NCBI GenBank assembly: GCA_016801845.1
Contig: CM028917.1
Location: 4,657,501-4,721,500 of the forward strand
Reading direction: 5' to 3'
Origin: Polydactylus sextarius
Taxonomy: Eukaryota; Chordata; Actinopteri; Polynemidae
Length of the DNA: 64,000 nt
Shown: positions 14,901 through 26,935 of the stretch, piece after piece
How the letters are laid out: each line of letters begins with the position of its first letter
Numbering within the stretch: the first letter of the stretch is position 1
Position numbers and translations under genes: made by a program
The notes under the pieces: model-generated
Databases searched by the model: none
Told to the model about the DNA's origin: nothing
Seen by the model: the letters and a program-made list of their open reading frames with translations, nothing else

Positions 14901-16115
14901 CTTTAGGACATATTTGTATATTATTTCCAGTTATTTCTCTATTTTGCTTTATTTGGTGCCAGTGAAGCTCCATCCTTCTTGGATATACTTCACATTACAA
15001 GGAACGGCTAGAATGATTTTAATGTATTTTAAATGTTTTAAAGTGTTGACTTTCATTTACACATGCTAACAATGAAAGCAATTGAACTCAAAAATGGACA
15101 AATTGAATGAATGAGTAAATGAATAAAAAACAGCATTTGTGTCAATAAGACTTAGCCTTGAAGCTGCAGAGCAGTGACTATGACACCCATTTGTTGTTCT
15201 AATAAATTAGTGGGATATATCAAGATAACATGTAAACATAGAACAGAGGAAGAGTTATTATTAGAATAAGATCAAATATTACATAAAAATGAGAATAATA
15301 TTTGTGTTTTTTTGCACAAATGTGCTCTTGCAACTTTTGCTTATCAAACATGGCGGTCAACTCAGAATCATCTAAGATCAGTTTCTTATAGATTCTTATA
15401 GAGATTCCTGACTCACCTCCAAACCGGCGTCTGTGATAGTAGACCTCTTGAGGCTGACTGAGCGGACGCCCTTCTTGGACAGCGGATAGTTGTCGATGAA
15501 TTCACAAATGTCCAGGTCTGACACGCCCACTAAGCAGAAAGACTGGAAGCCTCGCAGGGCAAAGGCCTGTAGACTGACAAACTCCTTTTCCCCATTGGGC
15601 AGCAGCGTATATAGCTCCTTGGCATGCAAGATGGGTGTCACTCCCTCCCAGAACTTGGGCTGGTATAGCACCTTGCGCCATGTCTTGCATACCTGTGCCA
15701 GCACACATTTTTCACCTGTGGTGAAGTACCAGAGCAGTCGGTTGAGCAGCTTCTCATCCAGGACAAGCTGGCGCTCCAGCAGCATGGGTTTGGGTAGAGT
15801 GAGAGGGGGAAGCTGGCGAAGGGAAGGCTTCAAACCCACTAGAGGCTTCCCAGGCTCCAGGTCTGAGCCCAGGATGGAGGCGGCTGAGTGGGGCATGACA
15901 GAGCCGTCCAAGTGGTGGTGATGGTGGTAGGGAAGGGAGGACGGTGGAGGAGGCAGGATGGAGGGTACCGAGGAGGACTGGCACAGACGGTTCTTGGCAG
16001 CAGGTGTCCCCTTGGTGATACTCGCGCTGCCCAGTCCATTGGGCTGGCTGGGGGGCAACTTTACCATACCGTTGCGAGTCACACAGGGAGACTTCAGCTC
16101 ACTGGGGGTGGACAT
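7944..16115 (-). CDS. fbxl16: F-box and leucine-rich repeat protein 16, six coding exons
   Basis: Six exons join into a 501-residue protein close to vertebrate FBXL16: 16115-15417, 12691-12449, 12198-11933, 9420-9336, 8994-8931 and 8092-7944 (TAA stop). All junctions are GT-AG and phase-consistent. The order is a Pro/His-rich N-terminus with a five-His run at residues 64-68, an F-box-like segment at about 118-160 (LLNRLLWYFTTGEKCVLAQV, then CKTWRKVLYQPKFWEG), and cysteine-containing LRRs to the end (for example LTALSLSGCSKITDDG, LRSLDLSWCPRITDMA), finishing in CMVIE. The start is the second of two in-frame ATGs: it has A at -3 and begins MSTPSE like the orthologue, whereas the ATG at 16,124 has C at -3. 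Known for the family: a brain-enriched F-box protein reported to bind the PP2A B55 subunit and to be an atypical SCF component. The third intron (9421-11932) carries transposon fossils. Confidence 0.95.
8093..8930 (-). other. fbxl16 last intron
   Basis: Donor gtttga lies beside 8,931 and acceptor cccag beside 8,092 (read on the minus strand). Apart from degenerate TTACAT-like repeats around 8,740-8,850, nothing is recognised in it. Confidence 0.85.
10660..10812 (-). mobile_element. Decayed non-LTR retrotransposon fragment, RTE/Rex3-like reverse transcriptase
   Basis: Read on the minus strand, the segment encodes VPVDWQTRVVV, a degraded form of the 'WQTGVVVPxFKKGD' block typical of fish RTE/Rex3-type reverse transcriptases. 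The flanking DNA (aggacagaacctgaacttc, tttccagtaccct) also resembles this repeat as I remember it. The reading frame is broken and part of the block is missing, so it is inert. It lies sense to fbxl16 transcription, inside an intron. Confidence 0.6.
11253..11396. mobile_element. Small MITE with ATTAGGTACAC-type inverted ends
   Basis: The left end reads ccacattattaggtacac and the right end aggtgttcctaatatttta, which is an imperfect inverse of it. The element is about 144 bases long with no coding capacity. The 'TTATTAGGTACACCT' end motif recurs in interspersed repeats of fish and other vertebrates. Exact boundaries and target-site duplication were not established. Confidence 0.55.
11602..11632. 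repeat. (ATT)n microsatellite
   Basis: About ten uninterrupted ATT units inside an fbxl16 intron. Confidence 0.9.
11882..11913. repeat. (CA)16 microsatellite beside an fbxl16 splice donor
   Basis: Sixteen CA units. On the fbxl16 transcript strand this reads (UG)16 and starts about 19 nt into the intron, just after the donor at 11932-11931. Confidence 0.95.
12692..15416 (-). other. fbxl16 intron with a Tc1-like fossil
   Basis: A 2.7 kb intron between the exons ending STITDAGLE and starting VMLEQMQG. Its only recognised content is the Tc1-like transposase remnant at 14.47-14.91 kb. The rest is AT-rich and unremarkable. Confidence 0.8.
14470..14910 (+). mobile_element. Decayed Tc1-like transposon, transposase 3' part
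   Basis: The stretch runs from gaaaccttgggtcctg through aggacaatgtgccatgc, ggtgccagacaccacag, cagagctttttttggcagca and gtggttttaacttta, in the order of the C-terminal half of a fish Tc1-like (DD34E) transposase plus its 3' end as I know the repeat. Several frameshifts and stops mean it encodes nothing now. It lies antisense to fbxl16 inside an intron. A second, shorter copy of the same family lies at 26.53-26.69 kb. Confidence 0.7.
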
Positions 16116-19100
16116 GTTCAACATTGGGAACCTGGTGAAATAAGAGAAAAATGCATGGTTAAACACCAAAAGCCTGAACAACAGACAAGCAAATACTTAT
16201 TTATAGAGTGTGTGATCAGGCACATGACAGTAACATACTCTATATGTGGCTCCAGATCACAGCTGGAATAAAATCATCTATGTTCAGCTTGATGAGTGCC
16301 GAATATCCCAACAGACTACAGCTGATCTCCAAGGCAGAGGAGCAAGCCACTAGCTTTTTACTTTGAAAATGGGGTTAAACTAAATAGTGGTGACATATGA
16401 GCTCAAATGACTAACTAGCACTGATGATTCCTGCCACTGTTACCAGATGTTACCCTACTATTTATTTTGTCTGCAAACTGATCATCAATCTCAACTCAAT
16501 CTGTACTGCACCATGTTACTTAAGGGTTAAAGCCTACATGTGCATTTGCATTAGCAGTGAGGCAGCACAACTTATTAAAACCCATAGTTGTTCTTCAGAA
16601 AAGGAACAAGGTGAGTGGCCAAGACCTAGTGTGTCAGGATACAAAGTCTCCTAAGAGACAGAAGACCCAGACCTGCAGGATGTGAACACTAGAATCATTA
16701 ATCTACCTTTTGATATTATTAGTATCTAATAGATTTTCGCTAATTTCGCCCTGAGGATCAATAATTCTGATTGTGATCTGAGGTTGTGAATGAACTTTCG
16801 CTCTCAGCTTATTTTGCAGAAAAGACTTAAAACACGCAAAAACAGTACAGCAGTAGTTGAGTGTGATCAAAGGTTTTGACTGACTATCACTGAAAAAATG
16901 ATGATGAATGTTTCATTTGGTCTGTGACAGAAAGCTCTGCCGTCAGCGGAGTCAAAACACAATCAGCAGCTGTGTGAATAGGCTGCTCCTCTATTGTCGT
17001 TTGTGTTCAGCGGAGCTGGACACGAGTGAAAACATGTCGTAGTGTAAATGAACGCTGTGGCCTGTAGCCTTATCTAGCCTGTTCTCTGTGATCTCACTGT
17101 ATCAGCAGCAGCAGGACAGCTCACAGGCGCAAAAAGCTCAGTTATGTAACATGCTGACTATAGGGCTCCACACACCAGTGCTCGCCTTTGTCCCAATCTA
17201 CCAACATAACCAGCTGCGCTATTGACACCCACTACCTCCATTTATGTATGCATCTGTTTACATGTATGTACTGTCCAGTTTTCAAAAACACGTTTCAATA
17301 TAAACCCCATGTGGCAGCATTTTATGTTTCATCACTATCATCTATTTGTTGTGAGTCCCTTAGCAGATGGAGCCTGGCTCTGCCTCTTCTGTAGCATGAC
17401 CAGGGCTCTTCCATTACATAATTCAACTAGACAAGCTACAGCATGAAACAACAGCAGACGTTTGAGAGCAACCTATCACAGCACAGCAGGCGAATATATA
17501 CACTCACATGTCCCGGGCTAAGAATAAAGCAATGCAAGTCTATCATAAGGTAATGATTGCGCAACTACAGCACAATCTATATTTGCCATTGCTCCGTCTG
17601 TTCTGTGGTGGTGTTTCTGTCAGGAGGAGGTGGGGGGCAGGATGTGAAGTATCTACAGACTCTGCTGCGTGTGATTCACCAGAGCAACAATAACATAAGA
17701 GTTCACAATAAAACCATCATCACATATGTATAATGACTATAATGACATAATCATAATTTACATAAACATTTAAATATATTTTATATGAGATCAAAGTTCA
17801 GATCAGTTTGCACAATAATGCAAAAATCTAGATATCTATAAGCCTTGATAAATTAAAACGTACCGTATCTGTATAATATGTATGCACGTATGTATTTATG
17901 TATGTGTTTGTGTGTATACACATATATAATAAATATATCCTACATTATATTGTAGGTCCATATATTATATTTTACAGCTGGTTTCGGGCCTTCGGTCTGC
18001 CATATATTGTACAATATTATGATTATTAACATATTATATTAACATATTATTATTAACATAATGATAAAATTACGGCGCCACGTTCACTTTAATGCTTAAT
18101 GTCCCTGTGAAACTGCACACTATCGTTCTATTGTACTAAATCCTGCCCCCACCCCCACACAGTTTGCAAATCAAGCTGCTCTGTTGTAGAAAACTGAAGT
18201 AATCCAGGTTTCCATTCATTTCTATTCATTTCCCAGCAGCATTAAAATCAGCCTGAGTGTATTACTATGAAGTTAACGCAGTGTTATCACATCAGTGGAA
18301 TCAATGCACTTATATGTGATCAATATGACACAACTTTGTCTGTTTGTGACACTAACTGTTACACATGACAATTTTTTTCTTCCTCTATTGCCCATTTTTC
18401 TTCATGCACTTGATGTGGAAGATCCTTTTCTATAGGTCATCATGTATCATCACACTGTACATGGGAGCTGCCTTGTTGAAGCTGTATTTTAGTGATAAAA
18501 CAGGGTGTATTTGCTTTATCTCGTCAGCTAACAATTGCAGTGAGCTGAATAAACTCAGAGCCTGGGGCTAAAGATGACCGACAACAACACGTTCCCTCAA
18601 ACACTGTCTTACTACAAATAGTGATGTGAGGTTTCACTGTGTTATGATGAGGCAACAGCAGCGCATGCTGTGAACCAGAGCAGCGTGAATCACTCACTCG
18701 GTTTATCTACAGAGCTGCTGGAAAGACTTAATCCACAATCGAAAAGAACAATAACTAACAATGTTTGAGTTCTCAACACACATTGTCCCTGAAGAGCATT
18801 TGACTCGGTGGAAACAGAGGTTTGCTTGTTAGGTTCTTATACAAACACCTCAACCACATTACTTCAACTTCATGTTGTTGGACCAAAAATTGAACCACCC
18901 TAAACGAACAGTCCTAGACAAACCCTCTAAACTGGCTAAACTGGTACAGTCTTTCAATCTCTAAAACTTTCTTACTTTGATATGGCAGATTGGTGTTTAT
19001 GTGTGTACAGGGTGGACATAGCTTTTTCAAAACGATAGTGTAATCTGTCCCAAGAGGGTCAGGGTCCTTAAACCTTTCTATGTCACTGAGCAGTTTAAAT

Positions 19101-19177
19101 GTCAGCATCACTGAAGACACAGCAGAGCTGCTGTCATTAACCTGATCTATGCTAGTCTGTTTGACCATGATCAGTAG

Positions 19178-19178
19178 C

Positions 19179-19211
<33 letters not shown>
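19178..19211. repeat. (CTGT)8 microsatellite
   Basis: About eight uninterrupted CTGT units. Confidence 0.9.
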
Positions 19212-19895
19212 CACTGCTCACCAGGTGATGGGCGTGATGCAGCATTGTTGTTTGCTAAATGAAAAGAGGAACAGGAAGAAGAGGAGAGTTCACTGTTTAT
19301 GTTTTCTGTTTATGGGGAGTTTGGGGCACATGCTAATAGTAAGCTGTGATCATACCACCACAACCACCACTGCCCCATACCCATAAACCTCTTGAATAAT
19401 GCAAATTCATTTAAAAATATGCATCATGTTAGAATAATATCAACCAGGATATTGCAGATTTACAGTTAAATGTTGATAAGAGTGACCTTACTGTATTATT
19501 ACCTAATGCTTAATGCTGAGGTAACATAAGGTTTGGTGCTTTAGTAGTGCATATTATCACTTGAATTAAATGACCACTGAGATAACCTGGGTCATTTCAT
19601 AAAAGTGATAACCTCAGGCCTGTGGGGACCCTGGTGATTTGGGGCCACAGGAGAATAAAAGTCTTTGCTTTTGCTGCAAATTACAACATAATGATGAGGT
19701 GGAGATTTCTGTGTGCAGACCCATTTCACATAATACTGAACAACTTTGCTTCTCTTTACAGACAAAATGAAGTGACGTTGTTCCAGTGAAGCTCAGTCAG
19801 TCTGTTGTGTAATTCTGTTTGTATCTTTGTATTAGTAATGAGACAGTGAGATAAGAGTGATTTTCTGTCTGGTTGTCATCTGTGTCAGAGTGAAT

Positions 19896-19920
19896 AGTGA
19901 GTGAGTGAGTGAGTGAGTGT
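19896..19920. repeat. (GAGT)n microsatellite
   Basis: About six GAGT units in a row. Confidence 0.85.
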
Positions 19921-22900
19921 TAACTCAGCAGGTGTGAGTCTGTTAAATGCATGAAATGGACTGCTCATGAATGAAGCTGATGTAACTATACAGAAAGTCC
20001 CCACGCTGACTTGCTCCTGAGTCCTGAGTCCAACAACAGTCAGCTGCTTTGACTCACACACATGTAATTCTCCGAGTATAAAGTAATTTACTAGGGTAAT
20101 GTGAGTGTCCACAGGGTGGTGTTGTCCCAAATTTAACACAGAAATGACAATTAACACAGAAACCATGTGATTGTGATTGTAGTACTAGCAAAAATTCTGC
20201 CTGTTGCTTTGATCACTTGACACAATTATTGTGTCGCCATGAGTCATAGAATGTGTACAACTACATTTTCGACCTTCCGCATTTGCCAACTTTAGAAGTT
20301 TTAGGAGATAGTATTGTGCTTTCTTCCCTTCCTTTAATTAACCAAGAGTGACATAGTGATGCTATCCAGGAACTTAGTTCTCAGTGTGAATGCAATTATC
20401 AAGTCAAAAAAAGTAAGTTTGCAAACTGAGACACAACAAATATCTGTCGGCCAGAATCCACATGGGAAACATGGGAAATTCCTAAAACAAGGAGCTACTG
20501 TACATGATTGGAAAGAATCAACACACTGGAAACCAGAGCACATCAGCAACATGAAATAATTAATACATCGATAGAGTTGAAAATAAAGAATAAATGTAAT
20601 AAACAGGTACCGTCATTAGAGACATTTGGACCATCGGGAGCTCCAAACTCATTCTTCAAGTTTCAATGAGTTAACACCTTAAAGTGACAGTAGACTCTAA
20701 CTTTTTCACTAGCAGTGTGATGACTGTAGACTGACTGCACCATCTGTGTTTAGACTGGTTCCCTATAGGCCTGATTTTTACTGTGTATCTCTGAAAGTTT
20801 CACAGAAAAATGAAGCTACACAGGAGGTGCATCTGCCAGTGCAACTAAAACAGGATGAGGACAGCCTTTTGGTTTTCCATGGTAGTCATGGGTTAACTTT
20901 CCCCAGCAGGGTGAAGTGGAACAACAGGAATAACTGTGGAAACACATTATTAGAAGAGGCAAAAAATGGAGAGAGGTAGAGCATAAGTAAAACAAAAATG
21001 CTCCATTGAGAGACATTCATTGAAGAGAGAAAGCCAGTTTGCTAGGACCAACTTAGCAGATATTTTTTATGTGTGGTGCCGCCACCAGGGTTTGTCCCAG
21101 TAGTCACAACCAAACTGATCAGTCAATCTGCTACTCATTAATACAACCCTTGAATTTATTACAGCACTGAGATCAAGGTTTGATCCATACGTTTGATTCT
21201 TGCTAGTTAACTGTGTTAAGTCTCCCACTAACATCCAGACACAAACAATCAATGTGTCTTTGTTCATTTGATGATCACAGAGAACATGTTACTGCGTTAA
21301 CAAGAAATTAAAAGCTGTGATGTCAGCACAAAAGCACTGACATTAACACAAGTTGGAGACACAGGGGGTTAGGAATCCTTGAATGCTTCAACATCAGCCA
21401 GTGGTTCTAACAAAAAACATTAACAAAATCCAAATGTAGGTGAGACATTACCTCTTTCAAATCTTCATACTAAAAGGATGTTCCCGTGTCTTAAAGTGAT
21501 GTTGTCACACCTATCTCTTTCTCCACCTTTTTCATCTTCCTGTCACCTCTGTCAAAATCTGATAAAGGCATAAAAGAAATGTTCTTTTAATTGTTTTAAC
21601 TGTTCTTTTATTCTTCCATTGGCTCCTTATAAATGGCTATGAAGTGCAAATATAGATCTAAGTCCAGTGCCACTGATGCATGTGAGAAGTGTCCTGTTCA
21701 GATCAGTGAGGGGACAACACACTAACACAGCTGGATAAATTTGTATAATGCTGACACTGTCTTATCTGTGTCAGCTAAGCAGCAATACATGATGATAACC
21801 TGAAATGATATTAGTAAGGATTAAGCATTGTGAGAGATGAACAGTCACTCCAGTAATCAGCAGCCTCTTAGCTCCAGTAGCTGTTTCTGCAGCATGCTCT
21901 GTACAGGCCTCGTCTCTAACTGATCATCTGTCCACCGCAAGTCTACACTACAGGTGTTGTGATGGTGATATGACTAAATAGAAAATTTCAGAGTAGAAAA
22001 CCAACAGAAAGTTTCCTCAGAACCTCAGGGGAAGATTTGAATTTAGCTGGAAACTTACCACCTGTATGGTAACCACTGAATATTACACCATGTGAGACAA
22101 GACAAAACATCTGTGGATAGTGAAAGAGAAAGGGTTTCACTACTGGGACTCAGTGGAAGTATTATTATCCACAAATAAAGGTCAACAGGATTTTTATCAA
22201 GGGATGGAGTTTACTCAGTTGTCATAGAGGTGATTCAGGTGTCTACGGGTGTTCAGGTATCTAAAGCTTATTCTCTGGTTTCGTTTCAGTCATGTGGTTA
22301 AATATTATGAGTAAGCAGTTGGTTGTGTCACCCGCATTCAACCAGTCAGTCTCACAGAGTTTAACACTGAAAACACAACACTGATGCTTCATCAATCCCC
22401 GACTGGCGGCCTGCGTCGGCCCGTTGGCGTCAGCGTGGTTGGCACACGCCATCCACATTGACCTACCAGTGAATCGGTCTGTCTTGACACTGTGATCCAC
22501 ACATACACAAACCAACTTTGAGGAAAATAAATGGAAAGTCAGTGGACAAACCATCTGCTTCAGTTCACTTAAATTATTTTTAGAGTTTGAGTTGGCAGCA
22601 AAGTCAGTGAAGTGTTGTCGTAAATAATGTAAAGATACTGTTAAAGCAGCAATTTAACAAGCAAACAATACGAACAAATGGCAGTGTCTCTAATATTATT
22701 ATCTCTATCACATTTTAAGCTTATATGGGGTAAATAAATGATAGAGCGTGTTAAATATACTATTAATATGTCATAACACAGTCAGATATGTTTGATTTAA
22801 GTGATATAATTCAGTTCTATTAATTGGTTCTAATGTCTTTAACCTCGACCATGACTAAATTAATTTAATTCATTCATTTAAATTCATTATTTCCTGTAAA

Positions 22901-25051
22901 TAAAAGCAGCATTTTGAGCTGTGTTTGACTCTCTACTGTCACTGTCTGATAAAGCAGGAACGCTGAAAATTCAGCTTCCATTGCCCCAGATTCTAAACAT
23001 TTATTTATCTTTACTCCCTCATCACCTTCTCATTAAGTCATATAACAGTGTATATTCTATATAAAAATATACCAATATACTCTATCAACACCTGTCTGGA
23101 AATACAAAAGCTAAAGTTGGTCAAATGTTCTTCTGCTGTCACCACACGAATTAACAGATAACCTGCACTGTGGGTTATTTTAACTTATGTATATATATAA
23201 ATTCTTGCGTAGGCAGTTGTGGGAAATTGAGCTGTGATTGGAGAAATCGTTATGATCTGATGTCAGCTCTTTGTGAAAGCAGACAAAACTGTTGAAACCT
23301 GGTTCAGGTCAGACTGACGCCATGGCTTCTGTGTTACAGAGATACAGTTACATATTGTTACCTCATTATATAGAAATCTGACTATTAAATGATATATATA
23401 ATACAGAAAATACAGAAAATATGGTCTCTTTAAAGTTATTTACCATTTTTAACTGCTGTTCCCTTTACTTTAAATGTGTTTTTTTCCCCTCTTAGTGTTT
23501 GATCCATTCGTTTCCTATTGAAACTATCTCATCTCAGTAATGTCACCTTTCATCTTCCAGGCTCGACTGATATTAGTTTTTTTTTAAAACTTGGGAGTAA
23601 TCATTTAGTGAAACACCAAAGTGAGAAACATCTAAAATTCAGTGCAAAGCCTTTAACGACATCAACCATTAATCATTCCCGGACTGAAGAGTTCTGCTCG
23701 AGTTATTCCATGTATCGTCTCTGGACTCATAAATCTCTGAGTGTCTGAGAGTTTAAAAAAGTGCTCAGGTTAATTTAAAACCTGAGGAAAATATAAATCC
23801 AGACAGCAACCTTGTATTTTTTCCACTAATTAGTCTGAGCCCAGAGAATGTTTCAAATCAAGACAATCCAGCATCCAGTGTATCATCACCACACAGAAAC
23901 TTTTATCATCACTGAATATGTAAGAGAAGAAACCTGTCTATTTACATAAAAAAGAAGACTGATTTGATGTGGTACAATTTTTGTAAAAGTTTATAGAAAT
24001 AATTTAGTTTTTTACCTTCTTCTGCTGCCATCAATGTGCATCTGCCCCTTTATCCTTATCTGGTGTTTTCTTCTTTCAGCATCTGGGTAATAACTAGTTA
24101 AACACCTGCTCTACACACAGTCTCACCCAGCGGACCAGTGTTTCCCTCCTGATGACACCTGAGGGACTCACACCATCAGTACTCTGACTCTGTTTAGTTT
24201 CTGTCTCCAGCTTACATCTATGGCCCTTTACTACCGGATCCTTTTTCCCCCTCTTGCTCAGATTTACACACAGAGGTGAAGGCCTCCATGTTGTTAGAGA
24301 TGTTTTCTCTCAGAGGTGGTGAACCACTGTCACAAGTCGTCTTTGAAGCACTTTTTGGTTCAGGGTCAACAACCGGTTGCCATCTTAAATCAAACTCTGT
24401 CAGGTTTGATGATGTCATAGTGATGTCAACATTAATGTTATCTCACTTTGGGCGTTTAGACTAGGTGGATTCAAGGGAGTATACCTCACCCCACCCCCTT
24501 CATCCACAACAACAACACCATCATTACAAACTCATTGTTTGCAACCAAGCACATCTCATATTACCCTAAATGTATACATTTTCCCAACACACTGGGATGT
24601 TTCTTCCAGCAAAACGGGAGCAGAAATGTGAGGCTAAGTCCACATCAGTGACTCCATCATTTTTAACATCAGAGGAAGATGTCATCAGCTCGCAGAGGCT
24701 GAGGAAAGAGCTGACGGAGCATCAGGGGTGGAACCAGGACAGACCACGGCAGAACGGAACAAGAAACGAGTCAAAGAAAGAAAAGAAAAGGATAGAAAAG
24801 AAATCACATTGCTGCACAAATGAGAGCGAGCGAGGGGTTGCGTCACTGACAGACGCTGGCGTCATTGTGTTTGTTAATAATACGCAGCTCGATGCGGCTG
24901 ATCGGCTCCAGAAACAGGCCCCGAGTGAGCAGCGCGCACACAAAGAGCCGAACACCCACATCAACCCCGACCCCTCTGCAGTCTCCTCCGCCTAGTCTGA
25001 GCCGCGGAACCGCAGTGTGGATGCTGCTGCCATAACCCAACACCCTGTCAT

Positions 25052-25052
<1 letters not shown>

Positions 25053-25109
<57 letters not shown>

Positions 25110-25113
25110 ACAC
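25053..25113. repeat. (CA)n microsatellite, about 60 bp, one interruption
   Basis: A long CA tract broken by one CT. It lies about 70 bases inside the intron from the proposed fbxl16 first-exon donor. On the transcript strand it is UG-rich. Confidence 0.9.
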
Positions 25114-25180
25114 TGCAGCCATGGACGCATCCTCCTCCTCCTTCCTCCTTCCTCCGGCCTTTTTTCGCAGCATCCCTTAC

Positions 25181-25600
25181 CTCTCTCATGAAAATTCACT
25201 CGGGCATTAATCCATGATCAGCGCGCTGCTGCCGCTGCTGCCTCTCGATCACGTTTCTCCCAGTGTTGCGGCGCAGAAAGGCCAAAATAAATAATGATTG
25301 TGAGGCTGCCCAGCCCGTTGTATCCTATCGGGAGGCGAGAGATGCGCCTGTCGAGCCCATACATACACGAGGAGCGCCCGAGTCCACGATCAGCCCTGAA
25401 TCAGTCCTGAATCAGAGGGGAGGGGAGGGGGGATGTCCGCCAAAGTGTCCGATTCTGTGCAAAAGCAGCTCGTGTGTTGTGTTTTCGGTCTCCCGGTCCT
25501 CCTCCGGCACACAGTTGGCCCTCTTCGTCTCCACACTGACACGCGCACACACACGCAGCAGCGCGGAGCCGCTCTTTCTCATTTAAAGAGATAGTGAGGG
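25181..25600 (-). promoter_or_regulatory. Proposed fbxl16 promoter and non-coding first exon
   Basis: This is the most CpG-rich stretch between the first fbxl16 coding exon and SMG1 (gcgcgctgctgccgctgctg, gttgcggcgcag, cacgcgcacac). On the minus strand a near-perfect splice donor, AGAG|gtaaggg, falls exactly at 25,180. A minus-strand TTTAAA lies near 25,584 and could act as a weak TATA element. A neighbouring pair of CCTGAATCAG repeats sits at about 25,398-25,418. The first exon and start site are inferred, and no transcript evidence is available. Confidence 0.4.
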
Positions 25601-26520
25601 TAGCTGGAGCCGCGCACTGCCTCCCCGTCTGCTCCTTATGTAACCTGAGCTCTGCAGCCCAGACTCACAGGTGACTGATTCACCTGCGTCTCCCGGTGCC
25701 ACTGCAGCTGGACCCTGCACAGATCCACTCAAAAGTGAGGGGGGACTAAACGTACAAAAGATTGTCACATCGCCCCCAATATGTGAAATATGGAAATTGT
25801 ACCTGAAACTGACCACAACATGCAATATAGAGCCATGAACTGAAAGATGATTTATTTTATAATCTTAAAACCTCCCGATAATATTCTTTCCCTAGTAATG
25901 AATTATCTTTGAGTCGAAATATATACATTTAACTGAAAAATTCCTCAATTTTGAAGAACATAAATGTTAAGTCATGTTTATTTTCCATGTGCACCAATCA
26001 ATTACACCTTCACAGCTATAGTTGAACACCTTAAAAACTCATCATCTCAATGTTTGGCCGGGATATTCACTTTAAAGCCAGGTTACAAAACATTAATAAT
26101 GTCAATGTTGCGGCAGCAGACAAACAGGAAGTAAGTTTAAGTTGATATTGGAGGAAGAAAAAGGGAAAATTAATCTGAAAAACTCAGTGACTTCAGTAGT
26201 GTGCTGTATGAGTTGTGAGTCCATCAAAAGGATGGACAGCTGGTGGACTGGCCACTGGGTCATGGACATTCAAGAACCATTAATATGCACAGGAAGACTA
26301 GTCTATGTGATCCAGTCCAGTATATACAATATTGTAATACTGATGATAGAAAGCTGCCAGAACACACATTGCACTGAAACTACAGACTGGTCAGGGTACT
26401 TATATTAAGCTCTGTCAATGCTAGGACCGCCTTCAATGAGAGTGCCAGAATATAGAACAATGAAAGATAAATATGATAAATCATATTTTTTATGGCACAT
26501 ATGTGTCACATACCTATGAA
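25601..26520. other. Intergenic, nothing recognised
   Basis: AT-rich DNA beyond the proposed fbxl16 promoter. The 88-codon plus-strand frame at 26,142-26,408 resembles no protein I know. Part of it may be further remnant of the adjacent transposon. Confidence 0.5.
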
Positions 26521-26528
26521 AGAGATGA

Positions 26529-26690
26529 GAAACCTTGGCATGTGACGCCCATATGGATGTTACTTATGATCTGCTTAAACATGGCTGCTGACCAGCCCTT
26601 CATGGAATCAGTGGACTCCTCATTCAGCAGGATAATGCTCCAAATTCCCCAGATCTCAATCCAGCATGAGCATCTGTGGGACAAACGAGC
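26529..26690 (+). mobile_element. Short Tc1-like transposase fossil with an internal deletion
   Basis: The segment contains gaaaccttggcatgtgac, catatggatgttactt, cagcaggataatgc, ccccagatctcaatcca and gagcatctgtggga. The last two encode the PDLNP and EHLWD parts of the DDE motif region of Tc1-like transposases, but a one-base insertion puts them in different frames. Compared with the copy at 14.5 kb, about 70 bases between the 'aggacaatg' and 'cctccaaa' blocks are missing here. It is non-functional. Confidence 0.7.
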
Positions 26691-26912
26691 CCAACATGTG
26701 TGCCTGTGCTTGAAAACTTCAAAAGAGAAAATATGCAAACCATTCATATTTGGAGTGAACTGAGAGGCAGATCAGTAGAGTTGGTGAAGGAGGGACTGAA
26801 CATCATACTAATAGATAAATAGCTGGTTACATTGTTACTGTGGTGCCAGTTTCATACAGTGAAAATGGAGCCAACTAAGAAAATATGGTTTCCATTATAA
26901 TGCAAGTATTAG

Positions 26913-26935
26913 TTTGTTGTTGTTGTTGTTGTTGT
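26913..26935. repeat. (GTT)n microsatellite
   Basis: Seven or so GTT units in AT-rich intergenic DNA. Confidence 0.85.

Larger units (their letters stand above)
16132..25180 (-). other. Presumed first (5' UTR) intron of fbxl16; no exon recognised
   Basis: The first coding exon has a good acceptor (tttcaccag) just upstream of its ATGs, so at least one 5' exon must lie further right. The best donor I see is at 25,180. In between I found no coding exon: AT-rich DNA, a CTGT microsatellite (19.18 kb), a GAGT tract (19.9 kb) and AT-rich stretches around 17.9-18.1 kb. Alternative 5' exons inside this stretch cannot be excluded. Confidence 0.5.

Noticed and set aside
16122..16181. Longer fbxl16 N-terminus starting at MFRLLVF (16,181) or at 16,124
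   Set aside because: The 16,181 start lies in the intron upstream of a good acceptor at 16,132. The 16,124 ATG has a poor context and the orthologue begins at the next Met.
22261..22554. 97-codon minus-strand frame with a GC-rich core
   Set aside because: No recognisable protein and no splice context. The local GC rise alone is not enough.
24570..24995. 141-codon plus-strand open frame near the CpG-rich region
   Set aside because: No recognisable domain, low-complexity Lys/Glu content, and it lies on the opposite strand beside the proposed fbxl16 promoter. Best explained by chance.
24843..25217. Overlapping frames made of CVCV or THTH repeats
   Set aside because: They are translations of the CA/TG microsatellite.
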